DNA of 64,000 bases, taken from positions 1,116,001 to 1,180,000 of the forward strand of contig NZ_WTVH02000010.1 of assembly GCF_012910785.2 (NCBI RefSeq), read 5' to 3'. Numbering within the stretch: the first letter of the stretch is position 1; every line of letters begins with the position of its first letter. Position numbers and translations under genes: made by a program. The DNA comes from Aromatoleum buckelii (GTDB lineage Bacteria; Pseudomonadota; Gammaproteobacteria; Burkholderiales; Rhodocyclaceae). This document shows, in pieces, positions 1 to 8,939 of the stretch. The notes beneath the pieces are model-generated. The model did no database searches, was not told where the DNA came from, and saw nothing but the letters and a program-made list of their open reading frames with translations.

Positions 1-635
1 ACTTCCGCCGGGCGGCCGGCACGTTTCATCGGCACCAGCCGGGCGATCGCGGCCGCGTCGAACGTGTCTTCGCTCATCGCCGTGTCGATGATTCCCGGTG
101 CGACGACATTGACGGTAATGCCGCGGCTCGCGAGTTCCTGCGACAACGAGCGGCTCGCCGAATGCAGCGCCCCTTTCGCCGCAGCGTAGTTCGTCTGGCC
201 GCGGTTGCCGGTGATCGCCGCAACCGACGAGATCGTGATGATGCGCCCCCAACGAGTGCGGATCATCGGCATCGTCAGCGGCTGCGTGACATTGAAGAAC
301 CCGTTCAGTGACACGTCGATGACGCGCTGCCACTGCTGCGCGCGCATCCCCGGGAACACCGCGTCGTCGTGGATGCCGGCATTGTTCACGAGGATCTGGA
401 TTGGCGCTTCGGCGAGCAGGGTCTCGAGCGTGGCCGATGTTGCGGCGGCATCGGTGACATCGAACCCGACTGGCGTTGCGCTGCCGCCGCCCGCCAGGAT
501 GTCGTCGACGAGCGCGCGCGCCTGGTCGAGGTTGCGATGAGCATGGACGAAGACGTGGCAGCCGTCGGCTGCGAGGCGGCGGCAGATCGCGGCGCCGATG
601 CCGCCGCTGCCGCCGGTGACCAGGGCGCGTTTCAA
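1..635 (-). CDS. 3-oxoacyl-ACP reductase (SDR), cut by the window edge
   Basis: Short-chain dehydrogenase expected to reduce the beta-keto group of ACP-bound intermediates with NADPH. The first 211 codons are visible. The N-terminal nucleotide-binding motif TGGSGGIG lies at residues 7-14, followed by an NNAG motif, the catalytic serine region (ITISSV) and the catalytic YAAAK. About 35 C-terminal residues of a usual ~245 lie outside the window. The start is TTG, because no ATG fits; a GGAG lies about 8 bases upstream and the TTGA overlaps the stop of the preceding gene. It is the last visible gene of the polyene-type operon and corresponds to the ketoreductase (ApeQ) position. A second ketosynthase often follows in such clusters and would lie outside the window. 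Confidence 0.9.
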   Translation of the reverse strand, partial: MKRALVTGGSGGIGAAICRRLAADGCHVFVHAHRNLDQARALVDDILAGGGSATPVGFDVTDAAATSATLETLLAEAPIQILVNNAGIHDDAVFPGMRAQQWQRVIDVSLNGFFNVTQPLTMPMIRTRWGRIITISSVAAITGNRGQTNYAAAKGALHSASRSLSQELASRGITVNVVAPGIIDTAMSEDTFDAAAIARLVPMKRAGRPAE

Positions 636-1111
636 GGGAGACTCCGGGAAAGGCCGGCGCCGGGCGCGGCCGCATCGAGAATCACTGCGGCACGCCCCGA
701 AACGAGCGTCGTGCCTGCGGCGCAGACGGTGAAACCGTACAGCACCTGGCTGTCGTTGCCGGTTAGCCGCTCCGCACGGACTTCGAGTTCACCGGCAATG
801 GTGTCGAGCTGCGCCACGGCGAGCTCGACGCTGCGCACGCTGGCGAGGTAACCCGCACGCGGCGTGCCATCGGCTGGTGCGAGCAGCGCGCCGTGGACCG
901 CCATCGCCTGCGCCGCATATTCGATTGCGGCAGTCGCTGGCAGGCCACGCGTATCGCGTAGCGGATTGGCCCGATCACGGTGGCTGGTCGCCCGGCAGCG
1001 GATCGATTCGGCGTCCCACGCATCGACCCTGTCGAGCAGGCACATCGAGCCGTGATGCGGAATGCGCGCGGCGATCGCGGCGCGGTCCAGTGGCGCCGGT
1101 TGCGAGGTCAT
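632..1111 (-). CDS. Hot-dog 3-hydroxyacyl-ACP dehydratase, ApeP-like
   Basis: A 159-residue single hot-dog-fold protein, predicted to dehydrate 3-hydroxyacyl-ACP to build conjugated double bonds. The N-terminal IPHHGSMCLLDRV stretch (about residues 18-30) matches the FabA/FabZ-like dehydratase family, and AAIEYAAQAMAVHGAL carries the central hot-dog helix. The ATG at 1111 was chosen because it overlaps the stop of the upstream ketosynthase-like gene by four bases. The end overlaps the reductase start. It is one of two dehydratases in the operon, a hallmark of aryl-polyene clusters. Its role is assigned from family and context. Confidence 0.82.
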   Translation of the reverse strand: MTSQPAPLDRAAIAARIPHHGSMCLLDRVDAWDAESIRCRATSHRDRANPLRDTRGLPATAAIEYAAQAMAVHGALLAPADGTPRAGYLASVRSVELAVAQLDTIAGELEVRAERLTGNDSQVLYGFTVCAAGTTLVSGRAAVILDAAAPGAGLSRSLP

Positions 1112-1917
1112 GCGCTGAAGTCGACCGCGACGCGGGCATGGTCGAGATAGTCGAGCACGATCCGCCCCGCTTCGCCGCGCGCGATCGCGGCGAGCAGCGG
1201 TAGGCTGCGGGCAGCGGGAATCGCGCGGCGCAACGTGTCGAGGGCCGGATCGGCGAGCGCGTCGGCCGCGGCAGTCGTCAGCCCGGCACGGATGCGGCCG
1301 AAGTGAGTCGCGCCCGGCTCCGGCGTCAGCAGCAGCGCCGTGCCGAACGCATCGGGCACCGGGCGCGCCGCGCGTAGCGGTTCCGGGTAGTCGGCATCGT
1401 AGGCGATCAGCAGGCTCGGCACGCGCTCGACGCTGACCTGCACCAGCGCTTCGAGGAGTCCCGCGGCGAAGCTGCCGTCGAACGCGCACAGCACGGCTGC
1501 CGGAGCCGTCGCGCCGGTTGCGATGCCCCAGTAGCCGGCAGCGGCGTTATGCACCGAGTTGTGAAAACGGGTCGGCGAGACCTGGCGATCGTCGGATGCC
1601 AGCGCTTCGCAGATCAGGTGGCAGTTGTGGCCGTCGCCGCCGGACGAACTGAACACCGTTGCGAGAGCCGATGCGTCGGCTCCGGCGGCCGTCACGGCTT
1701 CGAGGCCGACGGTCAGCGCGAGCTTGACGACGCGCACCGAACGGCGCCGTTCGGCCGCGGGCAGCTGTTCCGGCGCGCTGAGCACGGTATCGGCCGGCAC
1801 CCAGAGGGCCTCGCCGGCGAGGATCGCGGCGGCGCCGGGCCAGTCGCGCAGGCCCGGGCCGAGCAGGCCGATGCCGCTGATCCACGCGCCGGGCAGCGAA
1901 CGGGTCGGGCCGGTCAT
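1108..1917 (-). CDS. Beta-ketoacyl synthase-like protein, chain-length-factor type
   Basis: A 269-residue protein matching only the N-terminal part of a ketosynthase (Ketoacyl-synt_2 type). It has the FSSSGGDG and NSVHNAAAGYWGIATG segments typical of this family. The active-site cysteine position reads ATAPAAVLCAFDGSF, so the usual CSS nucleophile elbow is altered, and the C-terminal histidine motifs are absent. It probably has no condensing activity alone and partners the full ketosynthase encoded immediately upstream, like ApeC-type chain-length factors. The ATG at 1917 overlaps the upstream stop (ATGA). Confidence 0.8.
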   Translation of the reverse strand: MTGPTRSLPGAWISGIGLLGPGLRDWPGAAAILAGEALWVPADTVLSAPEQLPAAERRRSVRVVKLALTVGLEAVTAAGADASALATVFSSSGGDGHNCHLICEALASDDRQVSPTRFHNSVHNAAAGYWGIATGATAPAAVLCAFDGSFAAGLLEALVQVSVERVPSLLIAYDADYPEPLRAARPVPDAFGTALLLTPEPGATHFGRIRAGLTTAAADALADPALDTLRRAIPAARSLPLLAAIARGEAGRIVLDYLDHARVAVDFSA

Positions 1918-3101
1918 TGCGCGCGGCCGATCACGAGGCTGCAGTTCGTGCCGCCGAAGCCGAACGAGTTGCTGAGCACGCGCCGGACGCGTGCCGGGCG
2001 GCTGGCGAGGAGGTAATTCATGTCCGGCTCGGGATCGCACGTGTTGGGGCTGCCGGGGAGAAAGCCGTCGCGCAGCGCCAGCGCGGCGATCACCGCTTCG
2101 ACGCCGCCGGCCGCGCCGAGCGTGTGGCCGGTTGCCCCTTTCGTGGAGCTGCAGGCGGTCGCTGCACCGAACAGCGCGCGCACGGCCTTGCTCTCCGCGC
2201 TGTCGTTGCTCGGGGTCGCCGTGCCGTGCAGGTTGATGTAGTCGATGTCGCCCGGCTCCAGCCCAGCGGCGGTGAGCGCCGCTTCCATCGCCCGTCGCGC
2301 GCCGAGGCCTTCGGGGTGCGGCGAGGACATGTGATAGGCGTCGCTCGATTCGCCGACGCCGAGGAGCAGGATCGCATCGTCGGCAAGTGGCTCGCTGACG
2401 CGTTCGAGCAGCGCGAACGCAGCCGCTTCGCCGATCGAGATGCCGTCGCGGCCCAGGTCGAACGGCCGACACGCCTGCTTCGACGTGAGTTCCAGCGAAG
2501 CGAAGCCGTACAGCGTCGTCAGGCACAGCGAATCGACGCCCCCGACGATCGCCGCGTCGATCAGGCCCGCTTCAATCATGCGTCGCGCCGACGCGAACAC
2601 TTTGGCGCTCGACGAGCAGGCTGACGACACGACGTTCGCCGGCCCGCCAAGTCCGAACGCGGCCTGCACGAACGCGGCGACTGAAAACGGATTGTGTGAG
2701 CCGGCATAGTTGAAACCGGCCGGTAGCGCGCCGCTGGCCCGATCGCGGCGCTGGTAGGCGAGCTCGGTTTCGAGGATCCCAGCGGTGCTTGTGCCGAGAA
2801 ACACGCCGATCCGGTCGGGGCCGTAGCGCCTTATCGCGTCCCGCACCGCCTCGGCGAACCCGTCCTGTTCGAAGCCGATCTGCGCGAGCCGGTTGTTGCG
2901 GCAGTCGAAACCGCGCAGGTGCTCCGGCAGCGCCTCGTCGTCCGCGCCGGCGACTTCGCCGATCCAGGTTTCGAGCGCAACGCCATCGAAGTCACAGTGT
3001 TTCAGGCCCGAACGGCCCGCGGCGAGCGCATCGCGCATCGGCCCGATGCCTCTGCCGAGGCAGGAGGTGGCGGTGTAGCGGGAGATCAGCAGCGGGTTCA
3101 C
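1914..3101 (-). CDS. Beta-ketoacyl-ACP synthase, ApeO/KAS-I-like
   Basis: Decarboxylative condensing enzyme that elongates the ACP-bound chain with malonyl units. The catalytic triad is visible: cysteine in SSACSSSAK, histidine in NLHGTATPSNDSAE and histidine in KGATGHTLGAAGG. The GTG at 3101 gives the standard N-terminus (PLLISRYTATSCLGRG). A TTG at 3149 would add 16 residues and has a weak AGGCG upstream, so the start is uncertain. The end overlaps the chain-length-factor gene. A 72-base gap separates it from the methyltransferase gene, unlike the overlaps elsewhere in this operon. Confidence 0.88.
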   Translation of the reverse strand: MNPLLISRYTATSCLGRGIGPMRDALAAGRSGLKHCDFDGVALETWIGEVAGADDEALPEHLRGFDCRNNRLAQIGFEQDGFAEAVRDAIRRYGPDRIGVFLGTSTAGILETELAYQRRDRASGALPAGFNYAGSHNPFSVAAFVQAAFGLGGPANVVSSACSSSAKVFASARRMIEAGLIDAAIVGGVDSLCLTTLYGFASLELTSKQACRPFDLGRDGISIGEAAAFALLERVSEPLADDAILLLGVGESSDAYHMSSPHPEGLGARRAMEAALTAAGLEPGDIDYINLHGTATPSNDSAESKAVRALFGAATACSSTKGATGHTLGAAGGVEAVIAALALRDGFLPGSPNTCDPEPDMNYLLASRPARVRRVLSNSFGFGGTNCSLVIGRAQ

Positions 3102-3173
3102 GGCGGCTCGGGCGTCGGACAAAGGCGCTAGTTTAACAAATCGCGGCAACGCGCCTGAAGCGCAGCGGCCGCT

Positions 3174-3905
3174 TCAAAGCGGCACCTGTGCGACGAGCAT
3201 CACGTTCGCGAACGATTTGCCGCGGCCCATCGGCTCGCCCTGCACTGAAAAGCCGAGCCCTTCGAGAAGTGCGATCCAGCTTCGCGACGATCGGCAGTAC
3301 AGCCGCGGCAGACGGTGCCCGCGGGCGAACGCGACGGCGAGGTCGACCGCGGTCGACAGGCGGTGCGGCAGGCCGGCGTCTGAGTCGCCGACGCGGGCCA
3401 AAAGCAGCCCGCCGGCGGGCAGCGCGGCGCGGACCTTGCGCAGCACGCTTTCCTGAGCGGCGAAGTCGAGGTAGTGCAGCACGTCGAGAACCGTGACGAC
3501 GTCGACCGGGCCGAAGTCCGCCCCTTCGAGCGTCGCGATGTCGCCTTGCCGGATCTCGACGAGCGCCGCATCCTCGGCGAGCGCGCGGCGCGCCCGCGCC
3601 ACATCGCGGGGATTGCGGTCGATGCCGCGCAGCCCCAGCAGCTTCGGCGGTGCCGGCCACTCTCCCGCCCATCGTCCGCCCTCATGAAGGCGCTGCGCAG
3701 CGAGCAGCCACGACGCCAGAAGCCCCTGGCCGCAGCCCAGATCGACGACACGGGCTGCGGCGGGGAACATGCCGCGCTGCAGCACCTTGCGGAACAGCGG
3801 GTCCCCCCCGAGCTTGCCGCGCGCGAAGTGGTACGCGAACGGACCCGCCGGACGGTACGCGGCGCTCGCCGCATCGAGCAGTGCGCGGAACAGGGTGTCG
3901 CTCAC
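3174..3905 (-). CDS. Class I SAM-dependent methyltransferase
   Basis: A 243-residue methyltransferase with the SAM-binding motif VVDLGCGQG at about residue 52, a later GIDRNP acidic strand and VVTVLDVLHYLDF as motif II. The substrate cannot be read from the sequence. Its place in a polyene-type operon suggests it methylates an oxygen or carbon of the aryl head or of an intermediate. The ATG at 3905 overlaps the stop of the deacetylase (ATGA). It occupies, with the deacetylase, the place where many related clusters carry a small DUF3261 lipoprotein; that comparison is from memory. Confidence 0.82.
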   Translation of the reverse strand: MSDTLFRALLDAASAAYRPAGPFAYHFARGKLGGDPLFRKVLQRGMFPAAARVVDLGCGQGLLASWLLAAQRLHEGGRWAGEWPAPPKLLGLRGIDRNPRDVARARRALAEDAALVEIRQGDIATLEGADFGPVDVVTVLDVLHYLDFAAQESVLRKVRAALPAGGLLLARVGDSDAGLPHRLSTAVDLAVAFARGHRLPRLYCRSSRSWIALLEGLGFSVQGEPMGRGKSFANVMLVAQVPL

Positions 3906-4702
3906 CGGATCGCCGCCCGCAAAGTGACCGGGCGCAGTCCGGCGGCCGCGCAGCCGGCGAGAAGGCGCGGCAGCACGTCGAGGATCACCGGCGTGCCGTC
4001 TTGGCTGCGTGCGGCGTTGCCGTCGTGCAGCAGCAGGATGTCGCCGCCCGCGAGCCCGCCGAGCAGGCGGTCGCCGATTTTTCCCGCGTCGCCATTACGC
4101 GTGTCGTAAGCGCGGCGCGTCCACGCCGCGAGCTGCAGGTCGAGGCGGGCCAGCACCGGTTCGAGGAACGGATTGCGCAGTCCGGCTGGGGCGCGGAAGA
4201 AGCGCGGGACGTCGCCGCAGCATGCGGCGATCGTCTGCTGCGCTGCCCGGATCTCGCGCTCGAACCAGCGTGGCCCGCGCAACGAGAAGCTTTTCAGGTG
4301 CTGTTCGCTGTGGTTTTCGAGCGCATGGCCGCGGGCGACGATCTCGCGCGCGAGCGCCGGATGCTGTGCGACACGCCGGCCGATGACGAAGAAGCTCGCC
4401 CGTGCGCCGTGGCGGTCGAGCAGGTCGAGCACGCGTGGCGTCACGTGCGGATCCGGGCCATCATCGATCGTCAGCGCGATTTCGCCGCGCCCCGCCGCCG
4501 CAGTCGGCAGGCGCGTCCAGTTCGGGCCGAGCAGCCGGCAGCGCGGCAGCAGGCCGGCAGTGGTCAGCAGCGCGTGGTTCGCTGAGAGCGCGCCCGCCGC
4601 CCACGGCCATGTATCCGGCTGCAGCAGCAGCCCGCCGGCAGCCGCGCCGTGCAGTGCGACGGACAGTCCGATCAGCGGGGTCGGGCGGTAGCGGCGGGGC
4701 AT
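3902..4702 (-). CDS. Polysaccharide deacetylase (NodB/CE4 family)
   Basis: A 266-residue CE4 esterase predicted to remove N-acetyl groups from an amino sugar. The motifs are in order: TIDDGPD (catalytic and metal aspartates), HSEQH in ENHSEQH (metal histidines), FFRAPAGLRNP and LLLHDGN. N-terminal hydrophobic stretches (about residues 8-55) suggest membrane anchoring. The ATG at 4702 overlaps the exporter stop by one base. In this operon it could act on a sugar head group of the exported pigment lipid; that is inference. CE4 enzymes are not core members of the aryl-polyene clusters I know. Confidence 0.88.
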   Translation of the reverse strand: MPRRYRPTPLIGLSVALHGAAAGGLLLQPDTWPWAAGALSANHALLTTAGLLPRCRLLGPNWTRLPTAAAGRGEIALTIDDGPDPHVTPRVLDLLDRHGARASFFVIGRRVAQHPALAREIVARGHALENHSEQHLKSFSLRGPRWFEREIRAAQQTIAACCGDVPRFFRAPAGLRNPFLEPVLARLDLQLAAWTRRAYDTRNGDAGKIGDRLLGGLAGGDILLLHDGNAARSQDGTPVILDVLPRLLAGCAAAGLRPVTLRAAIR

Positions 4703-7056
4703 CAGGGCCGCGACAGGACTGCCGCGAACAGCAGTGCGAGGATCGCACCGGGGCCGACGGTGCCGCCGATCGCCTGCAGCACCGGCACCGACGAGAACGC
4801 CAGCACGCCGAAACCGGCGACAGTGGTCAAGTTTGCGAACAGCATCGACGCGAGCGTGCGCGGAGTCGGTCCCCCGGAGCTTTCGCTGCCGTCGAAGAAG
4901 AGGGCGTAGTTCGAGCCGACCGCGACGATCAGGAGCAGGCCGACCAGATGCAGGATCGTCAGCGTGACGCCGGCGAGCACGAGGCCGGCGACGACGACCA
5001 GCACCGCTGCGACGAGCGGCGCGAGCACGCGCAGCACGCGGGCGGCCGAGCGCAGCACGAGCCCGAGCAGCGCGACGATTGCCGCAACACCGGCGAGCGC
5101 GAGGAGCAGCGCTTCGTTGAGGTAACCGGAATAGAGGCGGTCGGATTCGCCTTTCAGGTCGATGAACAGCGCGCGTGCGTCGGTCGCTTCGACCGCGGTG
5201 CGCACGCGGTTCGGGTCGATCGCATGCGCAAAGGGCCCGTCGCTCGGCGCGCGCAACGGCAGCAGCGCGATCCAGTGGTCCCGCTGCGGGATCAGCAGCG
5301 AATCGACGGCGAGGGCGAAGCTCGTACCGTCGAGATCGGCGCGCGTCAGCGGCGCCCGTTCGCGTGCGGCGGCGACATCGGAGACGAACGGCCCGAGGCG
5401 CGCGGCCGGGAGCGGCAGGCCGGTCGTCGCGAGTTCGAGCCGGCGGCCCAGTTCGGGCGGTTCGGGAAGGCTCGCGCGGCGGGCGAGCTGCGTTGCCTGC
5501 GACGGAAGATACAGCGCGGGACTCTCGAATCCTCCGATCGCCCCTTCGTTCGCGAGCTGCTGCAGGCGCGTGCCGACTGCTTCGGCGGCTTGTAGCGCGC
5601 TTTCGGCGTCGCGGCCGCTGACGACGACGAGATGGCGCACATCCGGGGCGCCGAGATCGCTGCGCAGTGCGAGGTCGAGGGCCTGGTCTGCAGCCGGGAC
5701 CGGGCTCAGCGCGGCGAGCTCGCGGTTCCATACGCGGTCGCGGTTGACGTGGATCACCGCTGCGGCGGCCAGCGCCAGCGCGACGATTCCCCAGCGCAGA
5801 TGGCGTGCGTTCACCAGCAGGTGCTGCAGCTGCACTCCGAGTGGACCGACGTCGCGGATCGCGAAGCCCGATGGCAGCAGATGAGGCAGCACGAAGCGCG
5901 TCGTCGCGACAGCCGCGACGAGGCCGGCGACCGAATACAGACCGAGCTGCGCGAGCCCCGGGAAGCCGGAGAACAGCAGCGTCGCGAACCCGCAGATCGA
6001 CGTCAGCACGCCGAGCTGGATCGTCGGCCAGAACGCCGCGATGCCGGGGCGGCGCTCCGCTTCGTTGCGCTCGCCGGCCGGCGCGGACTGGACGAAAAGG
6101 TAGATCGCGTAGTCGACCGCTTCGCCGATCAGCGTCGTGCCGAAGCCGAGCGTGATGCCATGGACGACGCCGAAACCGAGGCTCACTGCGACGACTCCGG
6201 CGAGCGCCCCGCAGACGACTGGCAGCAGCCCGAGCAGCAGCGCGGTCGCGGAACGGTAGATGAACAGCAGCAGCGTGACGATCAGTGTGATCGACACCAG
6301 CGTCAGCCGCAGCACTTCGTCCTGGATCGTCGCGCGCGAGGCGACGGCGAAGACGCCGGGGCCGGAAAGCAGCAAGCGCGCGTCGCCGGCCTGCTGCGCC
6401 TGCGCGACGGTCGTGAACGCTTCGCGCACTTTCGCGATCGCTTCCTGCTGGGCGTCGAGATCGGAACCGGCGGCGCGCGTCTGCGCGAGCAGCAGCGCGC
6501 GCTGCCCGTCACGCGACGCCCACGTGCCGTCGACGAGCGCAGGACGGGCGTCGCCGTCGAGACGTTCGAGGAGTTGCATCATCTCGCCGGTCGGATCGCG
6601 CGGCAGCAGCGACTTCGTCAGCATGCCCAGCGGCGAGGCAAGCAGATCGACCGACTCGCTAATCGCGGCATGCAGGCCTTCGACGCTGAAGCGCTGCGGC
6701 GTGACGGCGGGACTGAGCAGGTAGCGGTTGCCGAACAGCAGCGCCTGGTCGCGCTCGCGATGGACCGGTTCGCCGTTGGCGACGACGCCGAACGCCGGAT
6801 CGGCCCGCAGCTGTCGCGCAAGCTCGCGCGACAGCGCCGCGCGCATCGTGGCGTCGCCGCCTTCGATGCCGATCAGCAGCAGGCGCGACACCATGCCGTC
6901 GCGCAGCTGATCGACGAGGACCTGTTGTTCGGCGGTCGGGCTGGCGGGCAGGAAGGCCGACAGATCGCTGGTGAAGCGCGTCTGGCTGACGACCGCGACG
7001 GACAGCCCGACGAACGCGAGCCACGCCAGCAGCGCCGGCAGGAGGCGTCGCGTCAT
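4702..7056 (-). CDS. MMPL/RND-type exporter
   Basis: A 784-residue inner-membrane transporter of the RND/MMPL superfamily with two repeats. Each repeat has one N-terminal helix, a large periplasmic loop and a five-helix bundle (about residues 255-400 and 640-784). The GEAVDYAIYLFVQ segment is the typical TM4 proton-relay region. It is expected to move the finished polyene lipid or a precursor across the inner membrane with help from the adjacent LolA-like carrier (ApeM position). The ATG at 7056 overlaps the stop of the LolA-like gene. Confidence 0.88.
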   Translation of the reverse strand: MTRRLLPALLAWLAFVGLSVAVVSQTRFTSDLSAFLPASPTAEQQVLVDQLRDGMVSRLLLIGIEGGDATMRAALSRELARQLRADPAFGVVANGEPVHRERDQALLFGNRYLLSPAVTPQRFSVEGLHAAISESVDLLASPLGMLTKSLLPRDPTGEMMQLLERLDGDARPALVDGTWASRDGQRALLLAQTRAAGSDLDAQQEAIAKVREAFTTVAQAQQAGDARLLLSGPGVFAVASRATIQDEVLRLTLVSITLIVTLLLFIYRSATALLLGLLPVVCGALAGVVAVSLGFGVVHGITLGFGTTLIGEAVDYAIYLFVQSAPAGERNEAERRPGIAAFWPTIQLGVLTSICGFATLLFSGFPGLAQLGLYSVAGLVAAVATTRFVLPHLLPSGFAIRDVGPLGVQLQHLLVNARHLRWGIVALALAAAAVIHVNRDRVWNRELAALSPVPAADQALDLALRSDLGAPDVRHLVVVSGRDAESALQAAEAVGTRLQQLANEGAIGGFESPALYLPSQATQLARRASLPEPPELGRRLELATTGLPLPAARLGPFVSDVAAARERAPLTRADLDGTSFALAVDSLLIPQRDHWIALLPLRAPSDGPFAHAIDPNRVRTAVEATDARALFIDLKGESDRLYSGYLNEALLLALAGVAAIVALLGLVLRSAARVLRVLAPLVAAVLVVVAGLVLAGVTLTILHLVGLLLIVAVGSNYALFFDGSESSGGPTPRTLASMLFANLTTVAGFGVLAFSSVPVLQAIGGTVGPGAILALLFAAVLSRP

Positions 7057-7640
7057 CGCGCGACGCGCTCCGGGACGATCTCCATCACCGAGCTGTCGCC
7101 GTCGGCCTGCAGGATCTCGATGCCGTCCAATTGCGCATGGCTGCCGCTGATCGTGATGCGCAGCACGACTTCGGCCATTTTCGGGTCGCGCGGCAGCAGC
7201 GTCAGTGTCCAGCTCTGGGGCGTGCCCGCGAGGCTTGTTGCGTAAGTCCGCTCGAGCGCGGCCCGGTCGCCGGCGAGGGTCGCGCGGATGCTGTCGATGA
7301 ACGCGGCGATCTCACGGTAATCGGACAGCTGCACGACGTGGCGGCGCTCGCCGCGCACCACCGTCAAGGTGTTGCCTTCGAGCACCAGCGATTCGGGGCG
7401 CGGCTCGAGCGTGATCTTCTCCAGCCGGTCGGGAGCGCGAAAGCGCAGCTCGCCGGACGACTCGACCGGGGCGTCGAGGATTGCGAGGTGCTTGCGTTCG
7501 ACGAAGTGCGCCCGACCGGAGCGCTGCTTGCCGAGCGCGTGCATCAGCTGTTCGAGGCTCCATGCTTCGGCAGCAGCGAGCGGCGCTGCGATCGCGAGCG
7601 CGACAGCACACAGCAGCGGGATCAGGCCGGCTCGTCGCAC
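7053..7640 (-). CDS. LolA-like periplasmic carrier of the polyene operon
   Basis: A 195-residue secreted protein of the LolA-related outer-membrane carrier family found in polyene clusters. The GTG at 7640 was chosen because a GGGAG lies about 7 bases upstream and it gives a good signal peptide (RRAGLIPLLCAVALA, cleavage after AAPLAAA). The middle reads ELRFRAPDRLEKITLEPRPE, the curved beta-sheet typical of LolA folds. It probably receives a lipidic product from the MMPL exporter in the periplasm. It is distinct from the housekeeping lolA at 24698-25348. Confidence 0.82.
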   Translation of the reverse strand: MRRAGLIPLLCAVALAIAAPLAAAEAWSLEQLMHALGKQRSGRAHFVERKHLAILDAPVESSGELRFRAPDRLEKITLEPRPESLVLEGNTLTVVRGERRHVVQLSDYREIAAFIDSIRATLAGDRAALERTYATSLAGTPQSWTLTLLPRDPKMAEVVLRITISGSHAQLDGIEILQADGDSSVMEIVPERVAR

Positions 7641-7656
7641 CAGCGGCTCCCGGACG

Positions 7657-8640
7657 TCAGTCGGCGTCCCGGCTGCGCGCCGGTTGCCAGAAATCGAAGA
7701 AGTTGAACCAGTTGAACGGTGCTTGCCGCACGTGATGTTCGAGCCGCGCGGCGTAGCGGACGATCGCGTCGCGCTGCGCCGCGCCGCGGGTTTCGCGCGT
7801 GACGTTGCTGAAATCGGCAAGCTGTTCGAAATGGATGTCGTAGCGGTTGCCGCCGCGGTAGAGGCCGACCATCAGGATCACCGGACGTTTCAGCATCGCC
7901 GCGATGCGCCACGGTCCGGCGGGGAAGTTTGCCGGCGCGCCGACAAAATCGACGCGTTCGACTGCGTCCGGACCCACGCTGCGGTCGGCGAGCATGCCGA
8001 CGAGCATGCCGTCGTCGAGCCGTTCGCGCACCTGCAGCATCGAATCGAGTCGGCCGAGCGGGATGATGTCCTGCTGCGCGGCCGGATTGATCGCCGCCAG
8101 CGTGCGGTTGATTTTCTGCGCGTTGTCTTCGTACATCACCATCGCGACCCTGATCCCCGGCTGCTGGCGCCCGACCGCGCGGATCACCTCGAAGCTCCCG
8201 ATGTGGGCGCCAATCAGGAACACGCCATTGCCGTCGGCGACGATGTCGCGGATCAGTTCGCCGCCGTGGACGCGGATGTCGAACAGGTCGAATCGTTCGT
8301 TGAGGAGATAGATGCGGTCGTGGATCGTCGTCGCGAAACCGAGGAAATGCCGGAACAATTCGGCCGGCCGCGGCGCGCGTTCGAGCACGCGCGCCAGGTA
8401 CGCCCGTGACGCACGCCGTGCGGCGGGCGCGAACAGCAGAAAATAGCCGGCGATGAGCCGCAGCACGAGCCGTCCGGCGCGACGCCCGAGACGCAGCGAA
8501 ATCCACGTCATCAGCCGCAACATCGCCTGGTTGCTGCGCTCGGGGCGTTGCGTCCAGCTGGTGTCGGCCGCGGGCGCTCGGGCGTCCGCCGAACCGTCCA
8601 GGTCCGGGGGCTGCGCGGCTGCGGTTCGGGTGCGAGTCAC
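7657..8640 (-). CDS. LpxL/HtrB-type lipid acyltransferase
   Basis: A 327-residue membrane-associated acyltransferase of the LPLAT superfamily. It has the family N-terminus (TSWTQRPERSNQAMLRL, then LGRRAGRLVLRLIAGYFLLF) and GAHIGSFEVIRAVGR, which carries the altered HxxxxE-like active site reading H-I-G-S-F-E. The GTG at 8640 overlaps the dehydratase stop (GTGA). In E. coli the comparable gene is fused to a glycosyltransferase; here no glycosyltransferase domain is attached. It is likely to acylate the carrier lipid or sugar of the product. Confidence 0.82.
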   Translation of the reverse strand: MTRTRTAAAQPPDLDGSADARAPAADTSWTQRPERSNQAMLRLMTWISLRLGRRAGRLVLRLIAGYFLLFAPAARRASRAYLARVLERAPRPAELFRHFLGFATTIHDRIYLLNERFDLFDIRVHGGELIRDIVADGNGVFLIGAHIGSFEVIRAVGRQQPGIRVAMVMYEDNAQKINRTLAAINPAAQQDIIPLGRLDSMLQVRERLDDGMLVGMLADRSVGPDAVERVDFVGAPANFPAGPWRIAAMLKRPVILMVGLYRGGNRYDIHFEQLADFSNVTRETRGAAQRDAIVRYAARLEHHVRQAPFNWFNFFDFWQPARSRDAD

Positions 8641-8939
8641 GGCGCCGTCACTTTCAACGTGCCCGACGCGACCGTCGCATCGCCGGCGAGAATCTCGAAG
8701 TGCCACGCACCGCCGGGCTGGCGCACATGGCGGATCAGCAGCGAGGTGCCGGGACGGACCGGCTGCAGGAACTTTGCCGCGGCGATCTGGCACGGCGGCA
8801 CCGGCCGGCCCAGCGCGGTGCCGAGCGCGCCGGCTGCCCAGCCAAGCAGCACGACGCCGGGCAGGATCGGCTGACCGGGGAAATGCCCGGCGAATGCCGG
8901 ATGGTCCGGCGGGACGACGATCGTGGTTTCGAACTTCAT
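8637..8939 (-). CDS. Hot-dog dehydratase, ApeI/FabZ-like
   Basis: A 100-residue hot-dog protein. The segment FAGHFPGQPILPGVV is the FabZ-type active-site helix, with catalytic histidine in GHFPG and the conserved PGVV turn. It probably dehydrates 3-hydroxyacyl-ACP during polyene assembly, working with the second dehydratase at 632-1111. The ATG at 8939 overlaps the stop of the ligase gene (ATGA), consistent with translational coupling. Confidence 0.85.
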   Translation of the reverse strand: MKFETTIVVPPDHPAFAGHFPGQPILPGVVLLGWAAGALGTALGRPVPPCQIAAAKFLQPVRPGTSLLIRHVRQPGGAWHFEILAGDATVASGTLKVTAP

